From Bradyrhizobium sp. Ce-3 (lineage in GTDB: Bacteria; Pseudomonadota; Alphaproteobacteria; Rhizobiales; Xanthobacteraceae), in assembly GCF_022835695.1 (NCBI RefSeq), contig NZ_BQUV01000011.1, forward strand, positions 242,558-306,557: a stretch of 64,000 bases of DNA. Reading direction: 5' to 3'. Under the pieces are notes generated by a model that did not search any database, was not told the origin of the DNA, and saw only the letters and a program-made list of their open reading frames with translations. Below are positions 9,895-18,730 of the stretch, piece by piece. The first letter of the stretch is position 1. The number at the start of each line of letters is the position of its first letter. The translations under genes were made by a program, and so were the position numbers.

Positions 9895-10968
9895 TCACGC
9901 CACACCCACCTTCAGCTTCCGATACTCCGTCGGGGTGACGCCTGTCGTCGCCTTGAAGGCGCGGTTGAAGGGGCCGAGCGACTGGAAGCCGGCATCCATC
10001 GCGATGGTGATGACCGGAACCTCGGCCTGCGTGGGATCGGCGAGCGCCGCCTTGGCTTCCTCGATCCGGTGGTTGTTGAGGAAGACATTGAAGTTACGGT
10101 AGCCGAGCCGCTGGTTGATCAGCCGCCGCAGCCGGTATTCCGGGATTTTCAGCCGGGTCGCCAGCGTGCCGATCGTGACGTTGTCGTGGCGATAGATGCG
10201 CTCATCCGCCATCAGCCGCATCAGCGCGTCGACCAGTCTCTGGTCCGCCGCCTCCTCCACCGCAGCCGGCTTCAACAGCACGACGGGCTCGGCCGGCACC
10301 GTGAACAGGTCGGCGCCGTCGACGCGCATCATCGCCCAGGTGATCGCGGCCACGATGGCGGTGAGCACGGCCGCGTTCACCAGATTGGCCCATTCCACCG
10401 TCACGCGGCTGCCGGCATAGCCGATCTGCAGCAGCGCGTTCATTCCGCCGTACAGCGCAGACGCGGCAACGATGAAGACGCGGACGCGGCGGCGGCGCTC
10501 GACCAGATCTGCCGACCACGAGCTGATGGTCTGTACCACCGCAAGCGCGATGAAGACGAGCGTGAGCGAATTGACCATGGTGATCGCGATCCGCGCGTGA
10601 CCGGCGGGCGCAATCCACATGCAACTGACGAAGCTGTAGGCCACGACCGCGGCCCAGATCAGGCCGTGCCACCAGCGCAGCACAAACGCGTCGTCGAACA
10701 GCGCGCGCGTGAACAGCCAGAACACCACGATATCGCCGGTCGAGAGCGCGATCAGCGGCGCATGCCAGTCCGAGACCGGCGGCCCGGCGCCGATCGACGC
10801 GGTCACCGCATGCGCGACCGCGCCGAGCGCGAAGGCGGCCGCAAGCCGGCCCGAAAGGGCCTTGCGGAAATCAGTGAGCAGCAAGGCGGCAAGCACCAGC
10901 AGCAGCGCCACGCTGGCGCTGCGCAGGCAGAGTTCGAGTGCGGCCCAATCTGAAGCAGCCGATGTCAT
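9895..10968 (-). CDS. Membrane-anchored AraC family transcriptional regulator
   Basis: 357 residues. The first ~230 residues contain about six or seven hydrophobic segments separated by short loops. The C-terminal ~110 residues are an AraC-type double helix-turn-helix (IGTLATRLKIPEYRLRRLIN, then VITIAMDAGFQSLGPFNRAF, ending TPTEYRKL). Such proteins sense a membrane or extracellular signal and act directly on DNA from the inner membrane. It is not adjacent to an obvious target. The GNAT gene at 11000 is on the same strand 31 bases upstream, so both may be one transcript, GNAT first. Confidence 0.87.
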   Translation of the reverse strand: MTSAASDWAALELCLRSASVALLLVLAALLLTDFRKALSGRLAAAFALGAVAHAVTASIGAGPPVSDWHAPLIALSTGDIVVFWLFTRALFDDAFVLRWWHGLIWAAVVAYSFVSCMWIAPAGHARIAITMVNSLTLVFIALAVVQTISSWSADLVERRRRVRVFIVAASALYGGMNALLQIGYAGSRVTVEWANLVNAAVLTAIVAAITWAMMRVDGADLFTVPAEPVVLLKPAAVEEAADQRLVDALMRLMADERIYRHDNVTIGTLATRLKIPEYRLRRLINQRLGYRNFNVFLNNHRIEEAKAALADPTQAEVPVITIAMDAGFQSLGPFNRAFKATTGVTPTEYRKLKVGVA

Positions 10969-10999
10969 GGCCGAACAATCGTCGGTTGGACGTGGTTTT

Positions 11000-11575
11000 T
11001 CAAGATGGCCCGCGCTGCCAGCGTTGACGCGACGTCACCCAGATATCGACGACATCGCCCTCGAGCTCGCCCGGGCCCTCATTGACAGCGCCGAGCCGCA
11101 GCGCCACGGCCTGCGAGGCGCCGTTGGCCGGATCGATGCAATGGATGACGCGGTCGACGGTGAAGTTCTCGAACACAAAGTCGATCGCGGCGCGCGCCGC
11201 CTCCACCGCATAGCCCTTGCCACGACACTCCTTGGCAATGCCCCAGCCGACCTCGAAGCCCGGCCATTCCGGCGGATAATATGGACCGACGCGGCCGATG
11301 TAGCGGCCGGACGATCTCTCCTCGACCGCGAACATGCCGAAGCCGTACAGCGCCCAATGACCGGAGATGACCGCGGCATTGCGCCAGCCCTTCAGCTCGG
11401 AGGTGACGGGCTGATGATCCGGCGTGATGAAGCGCGCCGTCCCGGGATCGGACAGCATTTTCGTGTTCTCAGCGATGTCGGATGCGCGCCATGGCCGCAG
11501 GACGAGCCGCGCCGTCTCGATCACGGGCCCATCGACCTGCAGCAGCCTTGCGCCAGGCTTGATCAGAGAAACCAT
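11000..11575 (-). CDS. GNAT family N-acetyltransferase (RimJ/RimL-type)
   Basis: 191 residues. The opening IETARLVLRPWRASD and the acetyl-CoA segment VGWGIAKECRGKGYAVEAAR are typical of the RimJ/RimL-like GNAT branch (Acetyltransf_3). These enzymes acetylate protein N-termini or small amines with acetyl-CoA in the cytosol; the substrate here is unknown. It lies just upstream of the AraC gene on the same strand. Confidence 0.85.
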   Translation of the reverse strand: MVSLIKPGARLLQVDGPVIETARLVLRPWRASDIAENTKMLSDPGTARFITPDHQPVTSELKGWRNAAVISGHWALYGFGMFAVEERSSGRYIGRVGPYYPPEWPGFEVGWGIAKECRGKGYAVEAARAAIDFVFENFTVDRVIHCIDPANGASQAVALRLGAVNEGPGELEGDVVDIWVTSRQRWQRGPS

Positions 11576-11640
11576 GACCGTCTCCAGTTTCTAAGATTGT
11601 ACTGCTGCTGTCGAGAACAGGTGCAGACCAAAATAAACTC

Positions 11641-11770
11641 GTCGTCCCTGCGAAAGCAGGGACCCATAACCACCGATATCACTTGGTGAGTAGGGCTGGG
11701 GCCGCAGCCTTCGCAACATAGGCATCGGTGGTTATGGGTCCCGGCTCGCGCTTCGCTTGGCCGGGACGAC
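11641..11770. repeat. REP-like inverted repeat, GTCGTCCCTGCGAAAGC family, copy 2
   Basis: The left arm is identical to the copy at 7427 for more than 30 bases (GTCGTCCCTGCGAAAGCAGG then GACCCATAACCACCG). The right arm in reverse complement reads GTCGTCCCGGCCAAGCGAAG and then also reaches GGGACCCATAACCACCGATG. It fills the gap between the divergent GNAT and pirin genes. Confidence 0.85.
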
Positions 11771-11811
11771 GATTGGGGTATGATCGGAGTAAAGTACAAA
11801 GGAGTATTACC

Positions 11812-12729
11812 ATGAGCTGGCAGCCCTCGACCGATCCCGAACTCGGCGATCCCCAGACCTGCGACGCGCTGGATCTGATCATCGTGCCGCGCACCCGCGA
11901 TCTCGGCGACGGCTTTGCGGTGCGGCGCGCGCTGCCGCATGGCAAGCGGCAGATGGTCGGGCCCTTCATCTTCTTCGACCATTTCGGCCCGGTGCAATAT
12001 CTTGCCGGCAAGGGCATGGACGTGCGGCCGCATCCGCATATCGGGCTCGCCACCGTCACCTATCTGTTCGACGGCAGCATCATGCACCGCGACAGCGAGG
12101 GCAACATCCAGGAGATCCAGCCCGGCGCGATGAATTTGATGACCGCGGGCCGCGGCATCTCGCATTCCGAGCGCACCCCCGACGTGCAGCGCCGCGATGG
12201 CCAGAAGATGCTCGGCCTGCAAAGCTGGATCGCGCTGCCGGCAGGCAAGGAGGAGATCGCGCCCTCGTTCCAGCATTATGGCGCCGGCGATCTGCCGATG
12301 ATCTCCGAGCGCGACTTCACCGCGCGTATCATCGCGGGCTCGGCGTTCGGCATCAGCTCGCCAGTCAGCATGGTCTCGCCGTGGTTCTATACCGAGGTCA
12401 CGGCGCAGGCCGGCACCAGCCTGCCGCTCGACCCCGATCATGAGGAGCGCGCGATCTACATCGTCGACGGCGAGGTCGAGATCGCGGGCGACCGCCACGA
12501 GGGGCCGCGGCTGCTGATCTTCCGGCCCGGCGACCGCATCACCGTGAAGACGCTGCGGCCGACCCGCATGATGTTTTTGGGCGGCGACGCCCTGGAAGGG
12601 CCGCGCCATATCTGGTGGAATTTCGTCTCCTCGTCGAAGGAGCGGATCGAGCAGGCCAAACAGGACTGGAAAACCGGGCGTTTCGCGCAGGTTCCGCACG
12701 AACACGAGTTCATTCCGCTGCCGGAGTGA
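11812..12729 (+). CDS. Pirin family protein
   Basis: 305 residues with the two-cupin architecture of pirins. The metal-binding motif RPHPHIGLATVTYLFDG and the downstream HRDSEGN and GRGISHSER are intact, giving the usual three His and a Glu for iron. Bacterial pirins include quercetin dioxygenases and regulators of enzyme complexes; which applies here cannot be told. The ATG at 11812 is chosen because AAGGAG lies 8 bases upstream and the longer frame only reads through the repeat. A terminator hairpin follows at 12765. Confidence 0.9.
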   Translation: MSWQPSTDPELGDPQTCDALDLIIVPRTRDLGDGFAVRRALPHGKRQMVGPFIFFDHFGPVQYLAGKGMDVRPHPHIGLATVTYLFDGSIMHRDSEGNIQEIQPGAMNLMTAGRGISHSERTPDVQRRDGQKMLGLQSWIALPAGKEEIAPSFQHYGAGDLPMISERDFTARIIAGSAFGISSPVSMVSPWFYTEVTAQAGTSLPLDPDHEERAIYIVDGEVEIAGDRHEGPRLLIFRPGDRITVKTLRPTRMMFLGGDALEGPRHIWWNFVSSSKERIEQAKQDWKTGRFAQVPHEHEFIPLPE

Positions 12730-12764
12730 GCTAATTCCTGTGCTATCTCTTGAGACCCCCGGCA

Positions 12765-12795
12765 GCCCGCACACCTCGTGCGGGCGCCTTTCTTT
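12765..12795 (+). terminator. Rho-independent terminator after the pirin gene
   Basis: Perfect 8-bp stem GCCCGCAC/GTGCGGGC with loop ACCTC, followed by GCCTTTCTTTC. It lies 35 bases after the pirin stop and 16 bases before the purC start, so purC must be transcribed by read-through or from a promoter overlapping this hairpin. Confidence 0.65.
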
Positions 12796-12810
12796 CGAAA
12801 GACCACGCCC

Positions 12811-13725
12811 ATGACCGCGATGCTATCCAGCGATTTGCCCCTGCCCCGGATCGGCCGCGGCAAGGTGCGCGATATCTACGCCGTCGGCGATGACCGGGTG
12901 CTGCTGCTCACCACCGACCGCATCTCGGCGTTCGACGTGGTGATGGCGGAAACCATTCCGATGAAGGGCGCGGTGCTGACCCAGATCAGCGCCTGGTGGT
13001 TCCGGCAGCTCGAAGGCACCGTGCCGCATCACATGATCAGCGCCGATGCCGACGAGATCATCCGCGCGGTGCCGGAGTTGAAGGACCATCGCGCCGACAT
13101 TCTCGGCCGCGCGATGCTGTGCAGGCGCACCACCGTGTTCCCGATCGAATGCGTGATCCGCGGCTACATTTCCGGCTCGGCCTGGAAGGAATATGCCGCC
13201 GACGGCACCCTGGCCGGCGAGAAGCTCGCGGCCGGCCTGGTCGAGAGCCAGAAGCTCGAGCCCGCGATCTTCAGCCCGGCGACCAAGGCCGAGGCCGGTC
13301 ATGACGAGAACATCACGGTGGCGCGCGTACGCGAGATCGTCGGCGCGGAAACCGCAGCGACGCTGGAGAAGATGGCGCGCGATGTCTATGGCTATGGCGA
13401 GCAGACCAGCCGCGCCCGCGGCATCATCATCGCCGACACCAAGTTCGAGTTCGGCCGCGACAAAGACGGCCGCATCATCCTGATCGACGAGGTGATGACG
13501 CCGGATTCGTCGCGGTTCTGGGCGGTCGACGCCTACACGCCCGGCCAGCCGCAACCGAGCTTCGACAAGCAGCCGCTGCGCGACTATCTCGACGTCGAGC
13601 GCCACGCCGGCCGCTGGAACGGCGACGCCCCCGCCCCACCGCTGCCAGAGAGCGTGGTGGATGCCACCAGCAAGCGCTATCTCGAGGCGTATCGCCGCGT
13701 GACGGGAAGCGAGCTGAAGGTCTAG
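12811..13725 (+). CDS. purC: Phosphoribosylaminoimidazole-succinocarboxamide synthase (ADE1-type)
   Basis: 304 residues, the longer yeast ADE1-like form of SAICAR synthetase rather than the ~240-residue form. The enzyme ligates aspartate to CAIR with ATP in purine biosynthesis. Motifs: [20 protein letters not shown] at the N-terminus, [30 protein letters not shown], and [14 protein letters not shown] near the active site. No other pur gene is close. Many rhizobia also carry the short PurC in their purQL cluster, so this may be a second isoform. The ATG at 12811 is preferred over a 33-base longer frame that would begin inside the terminator. Confidence 0.92.
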   Translation: MTAMLSSDLPLPRIGRGKVRDIYAVGDDRVLLLTTDRISAFDVVMAETIPMKGAVLTQISAWWFRQLEGTVPHHMISADADEIIRAVPELKDHRADILGRAMLCRRTTVFPIECVIRGYISGSAWKEYAADGTLAGEKLAAGLVESQKLEPAIFSPATKAEAGHDENITVARVREIVGAETAATLEKMARDVYGYGEQTSRARGIIIADTKFEFGRDKDGRIILIDEVMTPDSSRFWAVDAYTPGQPQPSFDKQPLRDYLDVERHAGRWNGDAPAPPLPESVVDATSKRYLEAYRRVTGSELKV

Positions 13726-13768
13726 CCGGCTGCTTTGCGGGACTGCCGCCTCGCATTCGCACTATCAC

Positions 13769-13847
13769 CGTCACCCCCGCGCAAAGGCTCCGCCTTTGTC
13801 GCTGGAGGAGCGCGCAGCGCCGCTGCGCGGCTCCACAGGATGACGGG
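13769..13847. repeat. Palindromic repeat with CGTCACCCCCGCG / GATGACGG ends
   Basis: Three hairpins in a row: GCAAAGGC/GCCTTTGTC, GAGCGCGCAGC/GCTGCGCGGCTC, and the outer CGTCA...TGACG pair. Part of the 238-base gap between purC and the crotonase gene; the rest of the gap shows no gene. Confidence 0.6.
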
Positions 13848-13963
13848 GAAATATGGGCACGCGCCTCGCTTTGCCCATCCTGCGGAATTGCGCTTTCCGT
13901 TGCGAGATTGCATCCACTGATGCCACTCTCCGGGCACAACAAGAACAGCCCAGGGAGCGACTC

Positions 13964-14758
13964 ATGTCCGATGCCGATACCGTGCTCGTCGAGCGCGATG
14001 GTCCCATCACCATCATCTCGATCAACCGTCCGCATAACCGCAACGCCGTCGATGGCGCCACCGCGCGCAAACTATATGACGCGTTTCTCGCCTTCGACGC
14101 CGATGCGAACGCGTCGGTCGCGGTATTCACCGGCACCGGCGGATATTTCTGCGCCGGCGCCGATTTGAAGGCGGTGGCGGCGGGCGATCCCGAGAAGAAG
14201 CGCGAGGTCGGCGGCCACAACACGATCGCGCCGATGGGGCCGAGCCGGCTGCGGCTCTCCAAGCCCGTCATCGCCGCGATCGAGGGCTTTGCGGTCGCCG
14301 GCGGCATGGAGCTTGCGCTGTGGGCCGATATGCGTGTCGTCGCCGAGGACGCGACCTTCGGCGTGTTCTGCCGCCGCTTCGGCGTGCCGCTGATTGATCT
14401 CGGCACCATCCGCCTGCCGCGGCTGATCGGCCATTCGCAGGCGATCGACCTGATCCTCACCGGACGCCCGGTCGGCGGCGCCGAGGCCCATCGCATGGGG
14501 CTCGCCAACCGCCTGGTGCCGAAGGGCGAGACCCGCGCGCACGCGGTCGCGCTCGCCAGGGACATCGCGAAATTCCCGCAGACCTGCATGCGCGCCGATC
14601 GGCTGTCGGCGCTGCGGCAATGGGACCTCGACGAGGAGGAGGCGATCAGGAACGAGATGCGCGGCGGCCTCGATGTGATCGCCTCGGGCGAAACGCTGGC
14701 GGGCGCGACGCGCTTTGCCTCGGGCATCGGCCGTCACGGCAGCTTCGGCAAGGAATAG
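13964..14758 (+). CDS. Enoyl-CoA hydratase/isomerase (crotonase) family protein
   Basis: 264 residues. Crotonase landmarks: SINRPHNRNAVD at the N-terminus, the oxyanion-hole stretch FCAGADLKAV, and AIEGFAVAGGMELALWADMR, which carries the first catalytic-type Glu. The position of the second hydratase Glu (PEI.LG in classical ECH) reads VPLIDLGTIRLPRL, so that Glu is absent and classical hydratase activity is doubtful. The ATG at 13964 has AGGGAG 6 bases upstream; the longer frame from 13853 is non-homologous. No other beta-oxidation gene adjoins. Confidence 0.88.
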   Translation: MSDADTVLVERDGPITIISINRPHNRNAVDGATARKLYDAFLAFDADANASVAVFTGTGGYFCAGADLKAVAAGDPEKKREVGGHNTIAPMGPSRLRLSKPVIAAIEGFAVAGGMELALWADMRVVAEDATFGVFCRRFGVPLIDLGTIRLPRLIGHSQAIDLILTGRPVGGAEAHRMGLANRLVPKGETRAHAVALARDIAKFPQTCMRADRLSALRQWDLDEEEAIRNEMRGGLDVIASGETLAGATRFASGIGRHGSFGKE

Positions 14759-14998
14759 GATCATCTGCGCCCAAACATGCGAGGCGGCCTCTCTGCACAG
14801 CAGGGGCCGCAGCGCCTGTCGTGGGCGTGACGTCGATTCAGTCGAGCGATCAGCACGTTGCGCCGCGCACGTGAGAAGTGTGACGTGCCGACCGAAGAAG
14901 AACGCGCGCTGCCATGAGAGGCTTTGCCGATTTTTAACCTGACAACGCGCTCGCCGAATTGCATCTTCAGATGACACAATCCCGGGGCGGCGACTGTC

Positions 14999-15814
14999 AT
15001 GGAGCGGCTACTTGAGCTAAGAAGGCGGAGCGAAATATTTTCGCCAGCCTTCAATTTCAAAATGTTTCTCCGTTTCACAAAGAAAATATCTTCGCTACGG
15101 ACTACGCGCGCACTATCCCAGATCAAGATCGTCGAACTGCCGCGCCTCGGCGCAATCACCGGCGATGCGATGTCCGAGCGATCGGATGTTCTCCAGGATG
15201 TTTCAGCGGCGGCGCTGAAACACCTGCAGCGATGCTTGCCGCAATCCTGGTCGAGCCTGAGCCGCACGGATCTTTTATACGTATTTGCCTCAACTGCAGC
15301 GCATAATCTCAAGCCCTATGGCAGAGGCTGTCCGTCGCAAGACTACAGCGAGCTGCTGCGCTCGCAGCATCTCGACTGCTCGAACTACGGCCTCCTGACC
15401 TACTACTTCTCGCGCCATCTTCTCAGCGAAGCCGATCGCAAGCCGCTCTCCTTTGTCGGCTGGGACGGAGGCGCCGTCGGGAATCACCAGATGCTGTTCG
15501 TGAGCGAGCGTGGCAAGACGCCGCACCTCGCAATCGATCCGACCCTCGGCATCGCCTGCATCGCGAGCTTTGACGACATCGCATCGGGGAAGCCGGTTCC
15601 GCCTGATGCGATCGCGAGCATCGGCGCGACGGAACAACTCAGCGCTTCGCGGGTTGTGTTCATCACCGCGCTGCTGGAGGGGCAATTCCGACCGTCCGAT
15701 CTCCTGTACTATTTCCCGACCGTCGAGGACTATCTCACACGGTACGGCAATCCGTTCGATTGGCCGACGCCGGCCATTTCCATCCTGCGCGACCGGCATT
15801 CCGGAGATCGTTGA
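14999..15814 (+). CDS. Putative transglutaminase-like cysteine protein, function unknown
   Basis: 271 residues, not a family I can name. The central region has the order and spacing of a transglutaminase/papain-like catalytic set: Cys127 at the start of a helix (LDCSNYGLLTYYFSRHL), His163 opening a strand (GNHQMLFV) and Asp180 in AIDPTLGI. The first ~60 residues are basic and encoded by an AT-richer stretch than the flanks. The start is uncertain: ATG codons at 14999, 15062 and 15172 are all in frame. The gene ends 15 bases before the glycosyltransferase-like gene, so both are probably one operon. No signal peptide is evident. Confidence 0.62.
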   Translation: MERLLELRRRSEIFSPAFNFKMFLRFTKKISSLRTTRALSQIKIVELPRLGAITGDAMSERSDVLQDVSAAALKHLQRCLPQSWSSLSRTDLLYVFASTAAHNLKPYGRGCPSQDYSELLRSQHLDCSNYGLLTYYFSRHLLSEADRKPLSFVGWDGGAVGNHQMLFVSERGKTPHLAIDPTLGIACIASFDDIASGKPVPPDAIASIGATEQLSASRVVFITALLEGQFRPSDLLYYFPTVEDYLTRYGNPFDWPTPAISILRDRHSGDR

Positions 15815-15829
15815 GGTAGCCGCTGGCCG

Positions 15830-17188
15830 ATGCATAACGTGATTCAGACCAGATCGCGCAGCATTCTCGTTCTCTACGACCCGAATGCACTGGCGACCGA
15901 ATTCGTCCGTCAGCATCTGATGGCGATCCAGCGCCATTCGAGGCATGACGTGGCCTATGCCGCCGCGACGTTCGATTGCAAGGCCGACTTCCCACTTGAA
16001 TTGTTCGATGCGCTCGTCATTCATTTCTCGGTGCGCATGCCGTTCGGAACGATGTCGCCCTCGTTCGTGGAGCTCGTGTCCAACTTCAGCGGCCCCAAGG
16101 TGTTGCTGATCCAGGACGAATACGACATGCCGCGGAAGGCATGCGCCTTGATCAGGAAGCTCGGCGTCGACACGGTCTTCACGACCGTGCCAAAACCGTT
16201 CGTCGAAAAGTTCTATCCGCCCGACGAACTCCCGAACGTGACGTTCAGATCCTGCCTGACCGGCTATGTCCCCGACGAACTGCCGTTCGAGTTGGCCAGG
16301 CCGCTGGCGGAACGACGGCTCTGGCTCGCTTACCGTGGAAGAAAGCTGCCGATCTGGTACGGGCAATTGGGATTCGAAAAATCCACCATCGCGCAGCGGA
16401 TGAAGGCTGAATGCGCCGCCCGCAATGTCCCCCACGACATCGAATGGGAGGAAGACAAGCGGGTCAACGGCTCCGCCTGGTTCACCTTCATGACAGATAC
16501 GAGAGCGATGCTCGGGACCGAGAGCGGCGCCAATATCATGGACGCGTGGGGTGATATTCGCGGCAGTGTTGAGGCGACGGTAAGGGCGCATCCAGACCTC
16601 AGCGACGATGAGATCTACGCGCGCGTCGTGGCTCCGCACGAGAACAACGTCAGCATGGGCCAAATGAGCCCGAAATTCTTCGAAGCGCTTGCACTGAAGA
16701 CCGGGCTGGTATTGTTCGAAGGTTCCTACTCCAATGTGATCAAGCCCGACGAGCACTACATTCCGCTCCGCAAGGACTACAGGAATCTGGATGACGTCCT
16801 GAAGCGGCTCGCCGACGTGCCCAGCCTGCAGAAAATGGTCGATCGTGCCTATCACGACGTCATTCTGGGAGGCGCGTATGGCTACCACCGGTTTGTCAGC
16901 GACATCGATGAGGCGATCGAGCAAGCCAGGACGCTTGGTCCGCCCCGCGAGAGACGGCCGACGTTCGCGCTGGTGCGTGTCGATGCACAACAGGACAGCT
17001 GGTCGGCGGTGACCCCGCAATTGCCTCTCACCGCGCCGATCGCGCTCCGTCCGCCACCGCCGCCACCTCGCCTTCTCACCGGCAGGGCGCGCGACCTCTG
17101 GCTTTTGGTGCCGGAAAAGGTGAGGACGCCCTTGTCGGCTCTGCTCGGCCCCTCGGCCAGGCGCATCAAAGCGCGCTATCGGCAATGA
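15830..17188 (+). CDS. Putative GT-B type glycosyltransferase
   Basis: 452 residues. The N-terminal half looks like a Rossmann-type domain (SILVLYDPNALATEFVRQHL; FDALVIHFSVRMPFG; PKVLLIQDEYD). The C-terminal half (~residues 270-370) matches the end of GT-B enzymes of the Glyco_trans_1_2 kind: MGQMSPKFFEALALKTGLVL, then HYIPLRKDYRNLDDVLKRLA and a GAYGYHRFV helix. The tail has a RPPPPPPR proline run and a basic end (~residues 405-452). It is likely cytoplasmic and acts on a surface polysaccharide or glycan, but the donor and acceptor are unknown. It is translationally close to the transglutaminase-like gene. Confidence 0.62.
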   Translation: MHNVIQTRSRSILVLYDPNALATEFVRQHLMAIQRHSRHDVAYAAATFDCKADFPLELFDALVIHFSVRMPFGTMSPSFVELVSNFSGPKVLLIQDEYDMPRKACALIRKLGVDTVFTTVPKPFVEKFYPPDELPNVTFRSCLTGYVPDELPFELARPLAERRLWLAYRGRKLPIWYGQLGFEKSTIAQRMKAECAARNVPHDIEWEEDKRVNGSAWFTFMTDTRAMLGTESGANIMDAWGDIRGSVEATVRAHPDLSDDEIYARVVAPHENNVSMGQMSPKFFEALALKTGLVLFEGSYSNVIKPDEHYIPLRKDYRNLDDVLKRLADVPSLQKMVDRAYHDVILGGAYGYHRFVSDIDEAIEQARTLGPPRERRPTFALVRVDAQQDSWSAVTPQLPLTAPIALRPPPPPPRLLTGRARDLWLLVPEKVRTPLSALLGPSARRIKARYRQ

Positions 17189-17301
17189 CGGCCAGGTTGA
17201 CTGCGCGCACGACGCGCCCCGGAAACGTCGGAGTCCGGTCATTGGCTTGCCGAAGATCGTTTCGTACCCGATAGACGCGGTGATGCGAGGCTACGGCTGA
17301 A

Positions 17302-18672
17302 CTACAGCAATCCGCGGCTTTCGCTTGCCGCGAGCTCGTCCATCAGCGCTTGGTCCTGATAGCGCGCCAGCGAAAGGCTGCGGGCGAATGCGGGTGCCGG
17401 CGCGCCGACGACGGCGCGGGCGCAGAGATCGCCGGTGGCGCAGGCGCCCATCGTGCCGTAGCCCGACAACGCGGTCGCAAGAAACACGCCCGGCGTTTTC
17501 GCGGCGCCGATCAGCGGCCAGTTCTCCTTCGTCATCGGATAGTAGCCGCCGTAATGCACACGATCGCGCGGCAGCGCACCGAGATATTGCGCGAGGCGGG
17601 GCTGCAGCCGGCTCGCGGCGCGCAGCACCACCTCGGGAAAATAAGGGTTCAGCTCCGGCTCGCGCACCGGCTCCGTGGTCTGCTCGGCGTTGAAGGCCCA
17701 GCCGAGCTTGATCCATTCGCCGTGATCGCCGCCGTCGGGCCGGCAATGGATGCTGCCCGGCATCGGCGCCAGCAGGCGCGAAAATTCCGGCGCCGCTGAC
17801 AGCGCCTCGCGCTCGTCGTCGGACCAAGCCAAGGTCTGGCCGTCGAGATCGATCGCAAACGGCATCTTGCGATCGACCGCGCGGTTGCGATCGGCGAACG
17901 CGATCTTCTGCTGCAGCACGTTGACGATCGGCAGCTGCTCGCCATGCAGCGCCGCGACATGCGCGGCGAACGGGCCGGCGGCATTGACGATGATGTCGGC
18001 CTTGATGGTTTGCCGCGCGCCATCGGCCAGCACGTCGACGGCGAAGCGATCGGTCTTCGCGATGCCGAGCACCGTCGCCCGCTGAAACTGCGCGCCCAGC
18101 GGCCGCATGGTCTCCAGCATGTACTGGCCGAGCTGCTGGCCGCTGATGTCGCCCGCCCGTCGGATATGCAGCGCGGTTGCGACCTCCTTGTCGAAGGTCG
18201 GGTAGTGCGCCTGGATCAGGTCGCGGCCGAGCAGGACGTCGACACCGTCGGGCGCACTCTGCCAGTCGGCCGAGTGCGGCGGCAGGTAGCCGCGGCTGGT
18301 GCCGTCATGCAGGCGGATCAGCTTGTCCGCCTGCGCGCCATAGCCGGCGTAAAGTTGCTGCAGCAGCTCTTCGGGCTTCGCCTCGCGCGTGATCAGCAGA
18401 TAGCCGCGCCGCGTCATGTGGATGCGGTTTTCGCTGCGGCGCGCGATCTCTTCCATCAGGTCGGTGGAGTGATTGGTGAAGTCCGCCATCGTCGGATGCG
18501 GCCACCAGTTGCGATAGTTCTCGCCGGACTGTGCCGAGGTCAGCGCCATCGGCTGGCCTTCGTCGACGATCAGCAAGCGTGAGCGCCCATGCCGGGTCGC
18601 GAGGTAATAGGCCGTGGCGATGCCGACGATACCCGCACCGATCACCAAAATTTCGACGTCGTTGGTCTTCAC
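17302..18672 (-). CDS. FAD-dependent oxidoreductase, DAO family
   Basis: 456 residues. The N-terminal dinucleotide-binding motif VIGAGIVGIATAYYLA, then a second FAD segment (ADIIVNAAGPFAAHVAAL) and the C-terminal GYYPMTKENWPLIG / SGYGTMGACATGDL place it in the D-amino-acid/glycine/sarcosine oxidase-dehydrogenase family. It is expected to oxidise an amine or amino acid with FAD. The GTG at 18672 is chosen: GGGAG lies 7 bases upstream, whereas the ATG 24 bases earlier has no good ribosome site. It lies 58 bases downstream of gntR on the same strand, probably in one operon under GntR control. Confidence 0.87.
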   Translation of the reverse strand: MKTNDVEILVIGAGIVGIATAYYLATRHGRSRLLIVDEGQPMALTSAQSGENYRNWWPHPTMADFTNHSTDLMEEIARRSENRIHMTRRGYLLITREAKPEELLQQLYAGYGAQADKLIRLHDGTSRGYLPPHSADWQSAPDGVDVLLGRDLIQAHYPTFDKEVATALHIRRAGDISGQQLGQYMLETMRPLGAQFQRATVLGIAKTDRFAVDVLADGARQTIKADIIVNAAGPFAAHVAALHGEQLPIVNVLQQKIAFADRNRAVDRKMPFAIDLDGQTLAWSDDEREALSAAPEFSRLLAPMPGSIHCRPDGGDHGEWIKLGWAFNAEQTTEPVREPELNPYFPEVVLRAASRLQPRLAQYLGALPRDRVHYGGYYPMTKENWPLIGAAKTPGVFLATALSGYGTMGACATGDLCARAVVGAPAPAFARSLSLARYQDQALMDELAASESRGLL

Positions 18673-18730
18673 GCGCAATCTCCCAAAGGCCCGCATGGAG
18701 CCTGCGAGGGTTCAAGCTGTCTCATGTCGA

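Noticed and set aside
12730-12810. Purine riboswitch upstream of purC
   Set aside because: The structure present is a simple 8-bp hairpin with a T-rich tail directly after the pirin gene, without the three-way junction of a purine aptamer.
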